DNA of 64,000 bases from assembly GCF_042186555.1 (NCBI RefSeq), contig NC_133332.1:209577609-209641608 (forward strand). The letters run 5' to 3'. The notes under the pieces were generated by a model. It was not told where the DNA came from. It worked only from the letters and a program-made list of their open reading frames with translations, and did no database searches. The translations under genes were made by a program, and so were the position numbers. This DNA comes from Aquarana catesbeiana. Its lineage: Eukaryota; Chordata; Amphibia; Anura; Ranidae. Shown here in pieces: positions 11,690 through 23,912 of the stretch. Positions within the stretch are counted from its first letter, which is position 1; each line of letters begins with the position of its first letter.

Positions 11690-12566
11690 CACACATGGGA
11701 GTAAGTCACATATGTGCAAGTCACAAGCAAGTCTCAAGTCTTAACCTTCAAGTCACAAGCAAGTCCCAAGTTACTGTGGCGAAAAGCAAGCAAGTCAAGT
11801 CGAGTCCCTGCTAGAAGTCAAGCAAGTCAAGTCAAGTCATTTATTTTGGTCAAGTCACAAATTAAGTCAAAATACTGATCTACCCCATTTCCACCTTTAA
11901 ATGAGTTAAAAGTCAGTTTTCATGAAAGGTTTTGTTTTATTTTCAACATTAACAAAACTGCTTAGTGCTTTTTTCTTGGCATATTAAAGAAACACTTTGA
12001 ATGCCCAAACAGCAGACAAGGAGCAGAACACTCAGCAATTAAATGGCCAACAAGCCTGAAAAAATGTAGGGGGAAAATAACTAAGCTCAAAGTTTGAACT
12101 TGACACAATGCCAACATCTGGACACTTGAATGGTGATGAAAATATCCTCTTAAAATGCATTGCATTTGCAAAAAAATAAATTGGAAAGTACTTTCTCGCT
12201 CAGTTGTGAGTGATGGGGTCGCATTATCACCCCACCATGGCTGAACACACGTTCAACAGGTGCGCTTGATGCAGGGACTGACATAACTCTTACCGCTACC
12301 CTGAACATCTCCAATGGCATTTGGCAAATGCTGATTGGCTCAGAGGCGGTGGTGGGCGGAGTGTGTGGGTAATATTTTCGGGGGGGGGGGGGGGGGTGCC
12401 AAGTCATTGCAAGTCAAATAGCCCAAGTCAAAGTTAAGTCGCAAGTCATTAGTGACAAGTCAAGTCGAGTCATTTATTTAATTTTGTCAAGCAAGTCGCA
12501 AGTCCTCAAACAGGTGACTCAAGTCTGACTTAAGTCAAGTCATGTGACTCAAGTCCCCCACCTCTG
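11690..12566 (-). mobile_element. hAT deletion derivative (877 bp) nested in the TTAA element
   Basis: The right terminus, read on the minus strand, begins CAGAGGTGGGGGACTTGAGT. The left end CACACATGGGAGTAAGTCAC is a mutated version of it. CTGATAGG flanks both sides (11682-11689, 12567-12574), the 8-bp duplication expected of hAT; because the same word recurs in the surrounding minisatellite this is supportive rather than decisive. Both subterminal regions are packed with AAGTC/CAAGTC words in direct orientation (11700-11870, 12400-12540), the kind of repeats bound by hAT transposases. Confidence 0.8.
12150..12407 (-). pseudogene. hAT transposase C-terminal dimerisation domain remnant
   Basis: A minus-strand frame of 85 codons contains PASSAPVERVFSHGG, IMRPHHSQLSEKVLSNL and FFCKCN. 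This is the signature of the hAT C-terminal dimerisation domain (hATC), where the (S/A)S(S/A)xxERxFS motif is nearly invariant. The full protein would be 500-700 residues. Here only this end survives, because the RNase-H-like catalytic core and BED zinc finger are deleted. The first ~35 residues read through a GC-rich tract with a poly-G run (12380-12396) and are probably not original coding sequence. Confidence 0.85.
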
Positions 12567-13136
12567 CTGATAGGTGACACTGGGCAATGATAGGTAGCTG
12601 TGATGGGCACTGACAGGCGGCACTGATTGGCACTGACAGGTGGCACTGATAATGAGGTACTAATGAGGTACTGACAGGTGTTACTGCTGGGCACTGATTG
12701 GCACTGATATGGGCAATGACATCCATTTATGATGGGGCACTGGCTGGCAGCTGATGGGCACTTATTGGTAGCTGTGTTGGCACATCTGATGGGGCTGTGC
12801 TGATAATCAATGTGCTGATTATCAGCACAGACCCTCCCTCTGACAGGGAGAGCCGCCGATCGGCGCGAACCGAGGAATGCCGTTTACCAGCACTTCCTGA
12901 TTCACGCGATGATCAGTTGTGATCGGTCACAGCTGATCATGTGGTAAGGAGCCTCCGTCAAAGGCTCTATACCACGATCGGAGATACACTGTGTCAGACT
13001 GACACACAGCACCTCTGATCACCGCTCGGGCACACGCCGGCATATTATCTTGCTTGACGTCATAGTATGCCCAGTCAGGTTAACAGGACCACCGCCCGGC
13101 CGTCATTCTGCTATAGGCTGGGCGGGAAGTGGTTAA

Positions 13137-13901
13137 TAATTATGCTACTAAAATGAGTGTGTGCTGTGAATTGCTTCCAGCATGGTATCTGTTTCTTTTT
13201 GTTGGAGGCTGTCATTTTGCTGAAGCCCAGTCTGCCCCAGAGCAGCAGTAAATCAAGTTTAGGCTGTCAGCAGATCGGCCTATACTTATTCGGCACAGTG
13301 CCTATAGATAGAGAGCAACTGAGTATGTGTATTCTCCCTCTGTTCCAGATGATGACCCCCACTACGCCGGTTCCCAGTCAGGCAGGTGGGGTGGAAAGGG
13401 CCACATTTGATAGGTTGTAAAAGTGATTGGACGCCTTTACAGTAACCCGAATCACATCTGCATTAAAGCCTATTGACGGCTCTATAAATTTAGACACACT
13501 TCCAACTTTTACAGCAGCTGGGAGTGTGTTTTACACAGTGCTTTACATACAGTATATAATGTACATTCACATTAGTCCCTGCCCTTAAGGAGATTACAAT
13601 CTAAATACAAACAAATGGCCACTGCCCCCATCTATAATTGGCCTTTTGCAGGAAGGAGCACATGGAAGGGCAATGCATGCAAAACAAAACTAAAGAAATT
13701 CCCGGCTCATTTTACCGACCAGACTGCAACCAACCAGATTATTCTGTCTAACAATATGCATTAAAAACAGGGGTTTAGTCTGCACACATTTGCAAATACA
13801 TGCGTACTAGCACATTATGATATTGCCTTGCAGGGGGAATTTTTTATTTTTTTTAATTCCTAGAGTTTAGCAGCACTTTAAGACTGAGCACACTCAGACT
13901 G
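13137..13901. other. Intergenic with a SINE-like remnant
   Basis: The segment 13530-13610 (ending in AGGAGATTACAATCTAAAT) resembles 43684-43832 (GAGCTTACAATCTAGG). Both may be remnants of one ancient short repeat. Nothing else is recognised. Confidence 0.3.
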
Positions 13902-13903
13902 TA

Positions 13904-14396
13904 CAGTAAAACCTTGGATTGCGAGCATAATTCGTTCCGGAAACATGCTTGTAATCCAAAGCACTTGTATATCAAAGCGAATTTCCCCATAAGAAATAAT
14001 GGAAACTCAAATGATTTGTTCCACCACCATTTATTTATAAGTCCTTCAGTTTATAGTCCATATAAAAAGATTACAGCAATGTGACCCGGTTGTGCAACCA
14101 TAAAATGTCCATCCACAAATGGAAGCCTCCGCAAGGGGATTAGAAGCAAAATCCAGCAGGAGCTACAGAGTATAAAAGAGAAGAGAGGCGCCTCTAAGTA
14201 TAGCAATATGTTGCTAAATGTTGTACCTTCAATAAATGTAACCATATTGCTACACTTGGAGGCGCCTCTCTTCTCTTTTACACTTGGTTGTGACGTGACG
14301 CTACTTGTATATCAAGACATCGCTTGTAAATCAAGTCAAAATGTATTAAAAAATTTTGCTTGTCTTGCAAAACGCTCTCAAACCAAGGTTTTACTG
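13904..14396. mobile_element. Tc1/mariner-superfamily MITE (493 bp)
   Basis: The ends CAGTAAAACCTTGG and CCAAGGTTTTACTG are exact inverted repeats of 14 bp, flanked by TA on both sides (13902-13903, 14397-14398). The TA duplication and CAGTAAAACCT start suggest the pogo/Tigger branch. Internal inverted copies of GAGGCGCCTCT also occur (14190 and 14260 region). No transposase survives. Confidence 0.75.
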
Positions 14397-14454
14397 TACA
14401 GAGTTTGTTACCCTTAGGCAAGTAAGAGGTACTAAAAGGAGCGAGAGTACAGCC

Positions 14455-15365
14455 CATATTTGTGTAAGGAGGGGGGATTTTAGAGGGGGGGTGACTTGTG
14501 CTATGAGCAGGAATTTGCGGGGGATTTGTGTTAGGAGGGGGAATATTGGAATTGGGATTTGTACTAGGAGCAGGGATTTGGGGGAGGGGGGGGATTGTGT
14601 TTGGAGGGAGGATTTTGGAGAAGAGATTTGTGCTAGGAGGGGGGATCTGTGTTAGGAGGGAGGATTTTGGAGTGGGGATTTGTGCTAGGAGGGGGGATCT
14701 GTGTTAGGAGGGAGGATTTTGGAGTGGGGATTTGTGCTAGGAGAAGGAATTTTGGAGTGTGGATTAGTGCTAGGAGGGGGGGGGGGATTTTGGTGAGGGG
14801 GGTGGATTTGTGTTAGGAGGGAGGATTTTGGAGGATGGATTTGTGCTAGGAGTAGGGATTTTCAAGGGGAATTTTGGGGGGAATTTGTGCTAGGAGGGAG
14901 GATTTTGGAGAGGGGGGATTTGTCATACCTCCCAACATTTTGAGATGGGAATGAGGGACACTTACTAGCAAATGTATGTAGGCATAGAACACGCCCCCTG
15001 CCACACCCCCTTAAATGAGAATTAACCAAAAAAAAGGTTAATTAAATCCATGAGGGCTTTTTTTACCACTACTATTCCTTTATATTGGCTTTTAAAATGT
15101 ACAAATGCAGCAATTTAGAATTTGGATGAAAGGTTTAGCACTGGGAAACAATTTTTGAAAGATAAAAAGTGCATTTTATACACAATTATATAGATGGGAC
15201 CAAAATGAGGGACAAATTAAGAGTAAAGAAGGACAGAGGGACTTTGTTTAAATTGAGGGACAGTCCCTCAAAATCAGGGACAGTTGGGAGCTATGGATTT
15301 GTGTAGGAGGAAGGATTTTGGATGAGGGATTTGTGGGGGAGAGGGGAGATTTGGGGGGAGAGGAT
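14455..15365. repeat. G-rich minisatellite, ~27-bp units, split by a MITE
   Basis: Imperfect units are built from GGGGGATTTGTGCTAGGAG and GGAGGATTTTGGAG. They run 14455-14923 and resume at 15295-15365 after the MITE at 14924-15294. Many G3-G9 runs on the + strand make G-quadruplex formation likely. The frame 14356-14655 is a product of the repeat, not a gene. Confidence 0.8.
14924..15294. mobile_element. hAT-like MITE (371 bp), copy 1
   Basis: The ends ATACCTCCCAACATTTTGAG and CAGTTGGGAGCTAT are imperfect inverted repeats. GGATTTGT flanks both sides (14916-14923, 15295-15302), though the word is also part of the host minisatellite. An inverted second copy lies at 57405-57775, and a fragment at about 54955-55060. 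Confidence 0.7.
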
Positions 15366-15412
15366 GTACAGCCTACAGACCACTGAACTCTGCCTCACAA
15401 ACTATATTTTTA

Positions 15413-15744
15413 GTCTTGTTCACACCAGGTGCAGTGCGTTAAGGCAGGCAAAATCAAGTTTTCTGCACCACACAAAAATATGCTGCCTTTTAGAGATGCA
15501 CGCGGGTGTCAATGATTTTTAATGGCACTCCCACATATCTTGCAAATGTGCATGGATTTATACCCGCTAAAACACATAGTATCGCAGTACCATGCATTTT
15601 GGTGCAGCGTGAATTTAAAAATCATGTTGGCACCTATTTTTCATGTTTTACGCACATAGAGCAGCCCATAAAAAAAAACACAACGTGCGGGAATGTGCAG
15701 GAAAGCGAGCGTGCTCGGACACACCACCTAGTGTGAATGAGCCC
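15413..15744. mobile_element. PIF/Harbinger-like MITE (332 bp, degraded)
   Basis: Left GTCTTGTTCACACCAGGTG and right CACCTAGTGTGAATGAGCCC are imperfect inverted repeats, with TTA on the left and TCA on the right. Confidence 0.5.
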
Positions 15745-15839
15745 TCAGACTGGTGTGCCCCAAAATATGCACAGTTCCAAAGCCTTGACAAAAAAAAAAA
15801 GTTAAAAAAGAACTGTATTACCACAACAATGCTGCCTAA

Positions 15840-16239
15840 TGCCCCGTACACACGATCGGAAATTACGCCAGCAAAAGTCCAATGTGAGCTTTTGGTCGGA
15901 AATTCCGACCGCGTGTATGCTCCATCGGACTTTCCGCCAGCAAAAGATTGAGAGCAGGTTCTCTATTTTTCCATTGGAAAAAGTTCCTATCGGAAATTCT
16001 GTTCGTCTGTATGCAATTCCGACGTGCAAAAAACCACGCATGCTCAGAATCATTGCTTCGTATGGAACTTCCCATTTCTAGTGCCATCGTACACGCTGTA
16101 CGTCACCGCGTTCTTGACGGTAGAAAGTTCAGAGAACTTTTGTGTGACCGTGTGTATGCAAGCCAAGCTTGAACGGAATTCCGTCAGAAAAACCATCCAA
16201 GGTTTTTCCGACGAAAATTCCGATCAAGTGTACAGGGCA
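15840..16239. mobile_element. PIF/Harbinger-like MITE, 'TGCCCCGTACAC' family (copy 1)
   Basis: It starts TGCCCCGTACACACGATCGG and ends with the complement of a similar word, GTGTACAGGGCA. TAA is duplicated (15837-15839, 16240-16242). The interior is a mosaic of TCGGAAATTCCGACC-type inverted words, so the whole element folds on itself. Open frames here in all directions are a by-product of the palindromic composition. Confidence 0.8.
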
Positions 16240-16461
16240 TAAAGCTGAAAGTGGCAGACTGGAAGCACAGGTATTATGCTTGAATATGTCAAGCCCAAAG
16301 GAAGGATTGAGAAGACAATGGTCAAGAAAGATGGCTCGCTCAGTGATAGTGAAATAGTAAAAAAAAACCTCTAAAATCTACAAGTTCTCTCATAATGGAA
16401 GAGTCTGCTGGAATTTATGAACATACATCTGTTCAACTCAACTTTAGAACACAAGCAGTAA

Positions 16462-16664
16462 TGCCGCGTACACACGGACGGAATTCCCGACAGAAAAAGT
16501 CCAATGGGAGCTTTTGGTCGGACATTCCGACTGTGTGTATGCCCCATCAAACTTTTTCTGTCGGCACTTCCGACGGACTTAGATAGAGAACATGTTCTAA
16601 ATCTTTCCATCGGAAATGCCGACGGGGTTATCCCGTTGGCAAGTCCGACCGTGTGTACGGGGCA
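16462..16664. mobile_element. PIF/Harbinger-like MITE, 'TGCCCCGTACAC' family (copy 2, 203 bp)
   Basis: It starts TGCCGCGTACACACGG and ends CCGTGTGTACGGGGCA, flanked by TAA and TTA. It is a shorter relative of the element at 15840-16239. Confidence 0.75.
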
Positions 16665-16667
16665 TTA

Positions 16668-17190
16668 CACGTACAATACAACACCAAACTTTTCAACGCT
16701 CTATAAGTTTGCTGTAGAGTTCAGATTTTGTGTTATGGGCAGTGATATCTTTTATTTGTATTACATTATCTCCCTCTAGTGGTTCTTTAAAGCACTGTCA
16801 TTATGACCAGTTTGTAGAACTTACGCAGTTCAGGTCTATCAGAGATAGGGTACAAATAATATTAACAAAACTCCATTGAGTTCATTATATAAAAAAATAT
16901 AATGATAACTAGCATTGTTGTGCAGTAGGGGAGCACATGTGCTCTTCATCCTATCCCTGCCTGGGTCCACATTGGATTCCCTTGATTCACTCAACTACTT
17001 TCTAAATATGATCCTCAGGATCCCAACACTGGTCACTAAGAGGACACCTGTAGGGAAACCCAGCCTGGCCTAACCAGCTCTCCTTGAGATACTCTCAGTC
17101 TCACATCTGTTCTAGGCTTAGCCGGAAATGGACTCCACTCTGATCCCAATGCAAAGTGTGCTGTGGGTTAGAAGAAGGTGCAGTCCACAC
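16668..17190. other. Intergenic, nothing recognised
   Basis: Unique-looking sequence leading into the large minisatellite. No domain, inverted repeat or RNA gene was seen. Confidence 0.35.
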
Positions 17191-17192
17191 CA

Positions 17193-20100
17193 GTACATAC
17201 CCAGCACAGTACACAAGGAGTACAATACATCCCCAGCACAGTACACAAGGAGTACAGTACATCCCCAGCACAGTACACAAGGAGTACAGTACATCCCCAG
17301 CACAGTACACAAGGAGTACAGTACATCCCCAGCACAGTACACAAGGAGTACAGTACATCCCCAGCACAGTACACAAGGAGTACAGTACATCTCCAGCACA
17401 CTACACAAGGAGTACAGTACATACCCAGCACAGTACACAAGGAGTACAGTACATCCCCAGCACAGTACACAAGGAGTACAGTACATCTCCAGCACACTAC
17501 ACAAGGAGTACAGTACATACCCAGCACAGTACACAAGGAGTACAGTACATCCCCAGCACAGTACACAGAGTAGTAGTACATCCCCAGCACAGTACACAGA
17601 GTAGTAGTACATCCCCAGTACAATACACAGAATAGTACAGTATATCCCCAGCACAGTACACAGAGTAGTACAGTACATCCCCAGCACAGTACACAAGGAG
17701 TACAGTACATGCCCAGCACAGTACACAAAGAGTACAGTACATCCGCAGCACAGAACACAGGGAGTACAGTACATCCCCAGCACAGTACACAGAGTAGTAG
17801 TACATCCCCAGCACAGTACACAAGGAGTACAGTACATACCCAGCAAAGTACACAGGGAGCACAGTACATCCCCAGCACAGTACAAAGAGTAGTACAGTAC
17901 ATCCCCAGCACAGTACACGAGTAGTAGTACATCCCCAGCACAGTACACAGAGTATTAGTACATCCCCAGCACAGTACATAATTAGTACAGTACACAATTA
18001 GTACAGTACATCCCCAGCACAGTACACAAGTACAGTACATCCCCAGCACAGTACACAATTAGTACAGTACATCCCCAGCACAGTACACAAGTACAGTACA
18101 TCCCCAGCACAGTACACAAGGAGTACAGTACATCCCCAGCACAGTACACAAGGAGTACAGTACATCCCCAGCACAGTACACAAGTACAGTACAGTACATA
18201 CCCAGCACAGTACACAGAGTAGTACAGTACATCCCCAGCACAGTACACAAGGAGTACAGTACATGCCCAGCACAGTACACAGGGAGTACAGTACATCCCC
18301 AGCACAGAACACAGGGAGTACTGTACATCCCCAATACAGTACACAGAGTAGTAGTACATCCCCAGCACAGTACACAGAGTAGTACAGTACATCCCCGGCA
18401 CAGTACACAGAGTAGGAAAAAATCCCCAGCACAGTACACAGAGTAGTACAGTACATCCCCAGCACAGTACACAGAGTAGTAGTACATCCCCAGCACAGTA
18501 TACAGAGTAGTAGAACATCCCCAGCACAGTACACAGAGTAGTAGAACATCCCCAGCACAGTACACAGAGTAGTACAGTACATCCCCAGCACAGTACACAA
18601 TTAGTACAGTACACAATTAGTACAGTACATACCCAGCACAGTACACAAGTGCAGTACATCCCCAGCACAGTACACAAGGAGTACCGTACATCCCCAGCAC
18701 AGTACACAGAGTAGTAGTACATCCCCAGCACAGTACACAGAGTAGTAGTACATCCCCAGCACAGTACACAAGGAGTACAGTACATACCCAGCACAGTACA
18801 CAGAGTAGTAGTACATCCCCAGCACAATACACAGAGTAGTAGTACATCCCCAGCACAGTACACAATTAGTACAGTACATACCCAGCACAGTACACAAGTA
18901 CAGTACATACCCAGCACAGTACACAAGGAGTACAGTACATACCCAGCACAGTACACAGAGTAGTAGCACATCCCCAGCACAATACACAGAGTAGTACACT
19001 ATATCCCCAGCACAGTACACAGAGTAGTACAGCACATCCCCAGCTCAGTACACAGAGTAGTACAGTACATCCCCAGCACAGTACACAATTGGTACAGTAC
19101 ATACCCAGCACAGTAAACAAGGAGTACAGTACATGTCCAGCACAGTACACAAGGAGTACAGTACATACCCAGCACAGTACACAGAGTAGTAGTACATCCC
19201 CAGCACAGTACACAGAGTAGTAGTACATCCCCAGCACAGTACACAGAGTAGTACATCCCCAGCACAGAACACAGGGAGTACAGTACATCCCCAATACAGT
19301 ACACAGAGTAGTAGTACATCCCCAGCACAGTACACAGAGTAGTACAGTAAATCCCCGGCACAGTACACAGAGTAGGAAAAACTCCCCAGCACAGTACACA
19401 GAGTAGTACAGTACATCCCCAGCACAGTACACAGAGTAGTACAGTACATCCCCAGCACAGTACACAGAGTAGTAGTACATGCCCAGCACAGTACAGAGAG
19501 CAGTGGAACATCCCCAGCACAGTACACAGAGTAGTACAGTACATCCCCAGCACAGTACACAATTAGTACAGTACACAATTAGTACAGTACATACCCAGCA
19601 CAGTACCCAAGTGCAGTACATCCCCAGCACAGTACACAAGGAGTACCGTACATTCCCAGCACAGTACACAGAGTAGTAGTACATCCCCAGCACAGTACAC
19701 AGAGTAGTAGTACATCCCCAGCACAGTACACAAGGAGTACAGTACATACCCAGCACAGTACACAGAGTAGTAGTACATCCCCAGCACAATACACAGAGTA
19801 GTACAGTACATCCCCACCATAGTACACAATTAGTACAGTACATACCCAGCACAGTACACAAGTACAGTACATACCCAGCACAGTACACAAGGAGTACAGT
19901 ACATACCCAGCACAGTACACAGAGTAGTAGTACATCCCCAGCACAATGCACAGAGTAGTACACTATATCCCCAGCACAGTACACAGAGTAGTACAGCACA
20001 TCCCCAGCGCAGTACACAGAGTAGTACAGTACATCCCTAGCACAGTACACAATTAGTACAGTACACAATTAGTACAGTACATACCCAGCACAGTAAACAA

Positions 20101-22479
20101 GGAGTACAGTACATGTCCAGCACAGTACACAAGGAGTACAGTACATACCCAGCACAGTACACAAGGAGTACAGTACATACCCAGCACAGTACACAGAGTA
20201 GTAGTACATCCCCAGCACAGTACACAGAGTAGTAGTACATCCCCAGCACAGTACACAGAGCAGTACAGTACATCCCCAGCACAGTACACAGAGTAGTAGT
20301 ACATCCCCAGCACAATACACAGAGTAGTACAGTACATCCCCATCACAGTACACAATTAGTACAGTACATACCCAGCACAGTACACAGAGCAGTACAGTAC
20401 ATCCCCAGCACAGTACACAGAGTAGTAGTACATCCCCAGCACAATACACAGAGTAGTAGTACATCCCCTGCACAGTACACAGAGTAGTACAGTACATCCC
20501 CAGCGCAGTACACAGAGTAGTAGTACATCCCCAGTACAGTACACAATTAGTACAGTACACAATTAGTACAGTGCATCCCCAGCACAGTACACAAGGAGTA
20601 CAGTACATACCCAGCACAGTACACAGAGTAGTAGTACATCCCCAGCACAGTACACAGAGTAGTACAGTACATCCCCAGCACAGTACACGGGGTAGCAGTA
20701 CATCCCCAGCACAGTACACAAAGTAGTAGTACATCCCCAGCACAGTACACAAGGAGTACAGTACATCCCCAGCACAGTACACAGAGTAGTACAGTACATC
20801 CCCAGCACAGTACACAGAGTAGTAGTACATGCCCAGCACAGTACAGAGAGCAGTGGAACATCCCCAGCACAGTACACAGAGTAGTACAGTACATCCCCAG
20901 CACAGTACACAATTAGTACAGTACACAATTAGTACAGTACATACCCAGCACAGTACCCAAGTGCAGTACATCCCCAGCACAGTACACAAGGAGTACCGTA
21001 CATTCCCAGCACAGTACACAGAGTAGTAGTACATCCCCAGCACAGTACACAGAGTAGTAGTACATCCCCAGCACAGTACACAAGGAGTACAGTACATACC
21101 CAGCACAGTACACAGAGTAGTAGTACATCCCCAGCACAATACACAGAGTAGTACAGTACATCCCCAGCACAGTACACAATTAGTACAGTACATACCCAGC
21201 ACAGTACACAAGTACAGTACATACCCAGCACAGTACACAAGGAGTACAGTACATACCCAGCACAGTACACAGAGTAGTAGTACATCCCCAGCACAATGCA
21301 CAGAGTAGTACACTATATCCCCAGCACAGTACACAGAGTAGTACAGCACATCCCCAGCTCAGTACACAGAGTAGTACAGTACATCCCCAGCACAGTACAC
21401 AATTAGTACAGTACATACCCAGCACAGTAAACAAGGAGTACAGTACATGTCCAGCACAGTACACAAGGAGTACAGTACATACCCAGCACAGTACACAAGG
21501 AGTACAGTACATACCCAGCACAGTACACAGAGTAGTAGTACATCCCCAGCACAGTACACAGAGTAGTAGTACATCCCCAGCACAATACACAGAGTAGTAC
21601 AGTACATCCCCATCACAGTACACAATTAGTACAGTACATACCCAGCACAGTACACAGAGCAGTACAGTACATCCCCAGCACAGTACACAGAGTAGTAGTA
21701 CATCCCCAGCACAATACACAGAGTAGTAGTACATCCCCTGCACAGTACACAGAGTAGTACAGTACATCCCCAGCGCAGTACACAGAGTAGTAGTACATCC
21801 CCAGCACAGTACACAATTAGTACAGTACACAATTAGTACAGTGCATCCCCAGCACAGTACACAAGGAGTACAGTACATACCCAGCACAGTACACAGAGTA
21901 GTAGTACATCCCCAGCACAGTACACAGAGTAGTACAGTACATCCCCAGCACAGTACACGGGGTAGTAGTACATCCCCAGCACAGTACACAAAGTAGTAGT
22001 ACATCCCCAGCACAGTACACAAGGAGTACAGTACATCCCCAGCACAGTACACAGAGTAGTACAGTACATCCCCAGCACAGTACACAGAGAAGTAGTACAT
22101 CCCCAGCACAGTACACAGAGTAGTAATACATCCCCAGCACAGTACACAGAGTAGTACAGTATATCCCCTGCACAGTACACAGAGTATTACAGTACATCCC
22201 CAGCACAGTACACAGAGTAGTAGTACATCCCCAGCACAGTACACAATTAGTACAGTACACAATTAGTACCGTACATCCCCAGCACAGTACACAAGGAGTA
22301 CAGTACATCCCCAGCACAGTACACAAGGAGTACAGTACATCCCCAGCACAGTACACAAGGAGTACAGTACATCCCCAGCACAGTACACAAGGAGTACTGT
22401 ACATCCCCAGCACAGTACACAAGGAGTACAGTACATCTCCAGCACAGTACACAGAGTAGTAGTACATCCCCAGCACAGA
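17193..22479. repeat. Large minisatellite, 31-33 bp unit, with ~1.3-kb higher-order repeat
   Basis: About 165 tandem units share the core CATCCCCAGCACAGTACAC followed by one of three linkers: AAGGAGTACAGTA, AGAGTAGTAGTA (or AGAGTAGTACAGTA), and AATTAGTACAGTA. The left quarter is dominated by the first linker; from ~17,560 the linkers are mixed. Rare variant units recur at fixed distances, e.g. the variant GAGAGCAGTGGAACATCC at ~19,490 and ~20,840 (1,350 bp apart). Blocks at ~20,343 and ~21,613 are 1,270 bp apart. This shows segmental duplication inside the array. The minus strand has almost no stop codons in any frame, so long open frames here (up to 426 codons) are artefacts. Confidence 0.95.
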
Positions 22480-23059
22480 CAAGTTTAAGCTGCTATCAGT
22501 ATGACCCTTACAGACAGCGATGTGCTTCCACCTGCTGTAGGGTGGTCACAGAAGAGCAGTAGAACACTACCAATTTGCGCCCAGGGCCAGACGTGGAGTA
22601 AAAACCAGCCCTGGAAAAAATGTCATACCAGCCCCATAGCATTATTATACCAGCCCAACAGCAAACGTCATTATTTTCTTGTTCATAAAAGGAAAAAACA
22701 TGCATTTTAAAACACATTTGAAGAGCGTATTATATATACATAAGACATACTCTGGGAATGTAGGGGGACTCTGATGACCAGACATGACCTTCCGCGGAAA
22801 GAATACACTAAGGTAAGGGGGGTGGGTTACTGATATAAGGGGGAAACCCCCCTTACATCAGTGACCCCCCTCAGAATGGCCTGGCGGTGCTGTCACTGAC
22901 CTCCTCTCAGGTGCACCTTGCAGGGCTCAATCAGTTGGCTCCAACTTGGGGCTCTGGTCTCCTCTCCACAGTTCACACTTGTCTGACTTCTCCCATGATC
23001 CCCATCCTGGCAGGTGCTCCCATTCTTGACTCCTCTCCAGACTCCCTCAGAGACTGCAT

Positions 23060-23912
23060 ATAAGACAAGAGATGGTCAGAGGTTGCGGACATGATACAAG
23101 AGATGGTTACAGGCTGCGGTCATAGTACAGGAGATGGGAGAGGCTGTGGGCATGGTACAGGAGATGTCAAGATGTCAGAAACTGCGGGCATGGTACAGGA
23201 GATGTCAAGATGTCAGAGGCTGCAGACAAAGTACAGGAGATGTCAAAGGCTGTGGGCATGGTACAGAAGATGTTAAGATGTCAGAGGCTGTGGGCATGGT
23301 ACAGGAGATGTTAGATGTCAAAGGCATGGTACAGGAGATGTCAGAGGCTGCAGGCATGGTACAGGAGATGTCAGAGGCTGTGGGCATGGTACAGATGTCA
23401 AGATGTCAAAGGCTGCGGACATGGTACAGGAGATGCCAAGATGTCAGAGGCTGCGGACGTGGTACAGGAGATGCAAGAGGCTGTGGGCATGGTACAGGAG
23501 ATGTCAAGATGTCAGAGGCTGCAGGCATTATACAGGAGATGTCAGAGGCTGTGGGCATGGTACCGAAGATGTCAAGATGTCAAAGGCTGCGGGCATGGTA
23601 CAGGAAATGTCAGAGGCTGCAGGCATGGTACAGGAGATGTCGGAGGCTGTGGGCCTGGTACAGGAGATGTCAAGATGTTAAAGGCTGTGGGCATGGTACA
23701 GGAGATGTCAAGATGTCAGAGGCTGCGGGTATAGTACAGGAGATGTCAGAGGCTGTGGGCATGGTACCAAAGTTGTCAAGATGGCAGAGGCTGCAGGCAT
23801 GGTACAGGAGATGTCAGAGGCTATGGGCATGGTACAGAAGATGTCAAGATGGCAGAGGCTGCAGGCATGGTACAGGAGATGTCAGAGGCTGCAGGCATGG
23901 TACAGGAGATCA
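23060..23912. repeat. Minisatellite, 30-bp unit with 38-bp variant
   Basis: Units contain GTCAGAGGCTGCGGGCATGG followed by TACAGGAGAT. Some units carry an extra AGATGTCA (8 bp). Because 30 is divisible by 3, the + strand gives a repeating MSEAAGMVQE frame that looks coding but is not. Confidence 0.93.

Larger units (their letters stand above)
11300..13132. mobile_element. piggyBac-type TTAA element (non-autonomous), host of a nested hAT
   Basis: The left end TCACTTCAATACCGGGC follows TTAG (11296-11299, probably a mutated TTAA). The right end GGCGGGAAGTGG is followed by TTAA (13133-13136). The ends and the interior 'AATTTTCAGCTTTCAGCGCTG' type sequence resemble the element at 44515-46346. An interior minisatellite with GGCACTGATAGG-like units lies on both sides of the hAT insertion (11585-11690 and 12567-12790). 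No transposase remains. Confidence 0.65.

Noticed and set aside
15643..16610. Multiple overlapping open frames on both strands
   Set aside because: Explained by palindromic composition of two PIF/Harbinger-like MITEs.
17193..22479. CRISPR-like array or repeat protein gene
   Set aside because: Units are contiguous 31-33 bp repeats without unique spacers, in a vertebrate genome. The long frames follow from the absence of stop words in the unit.
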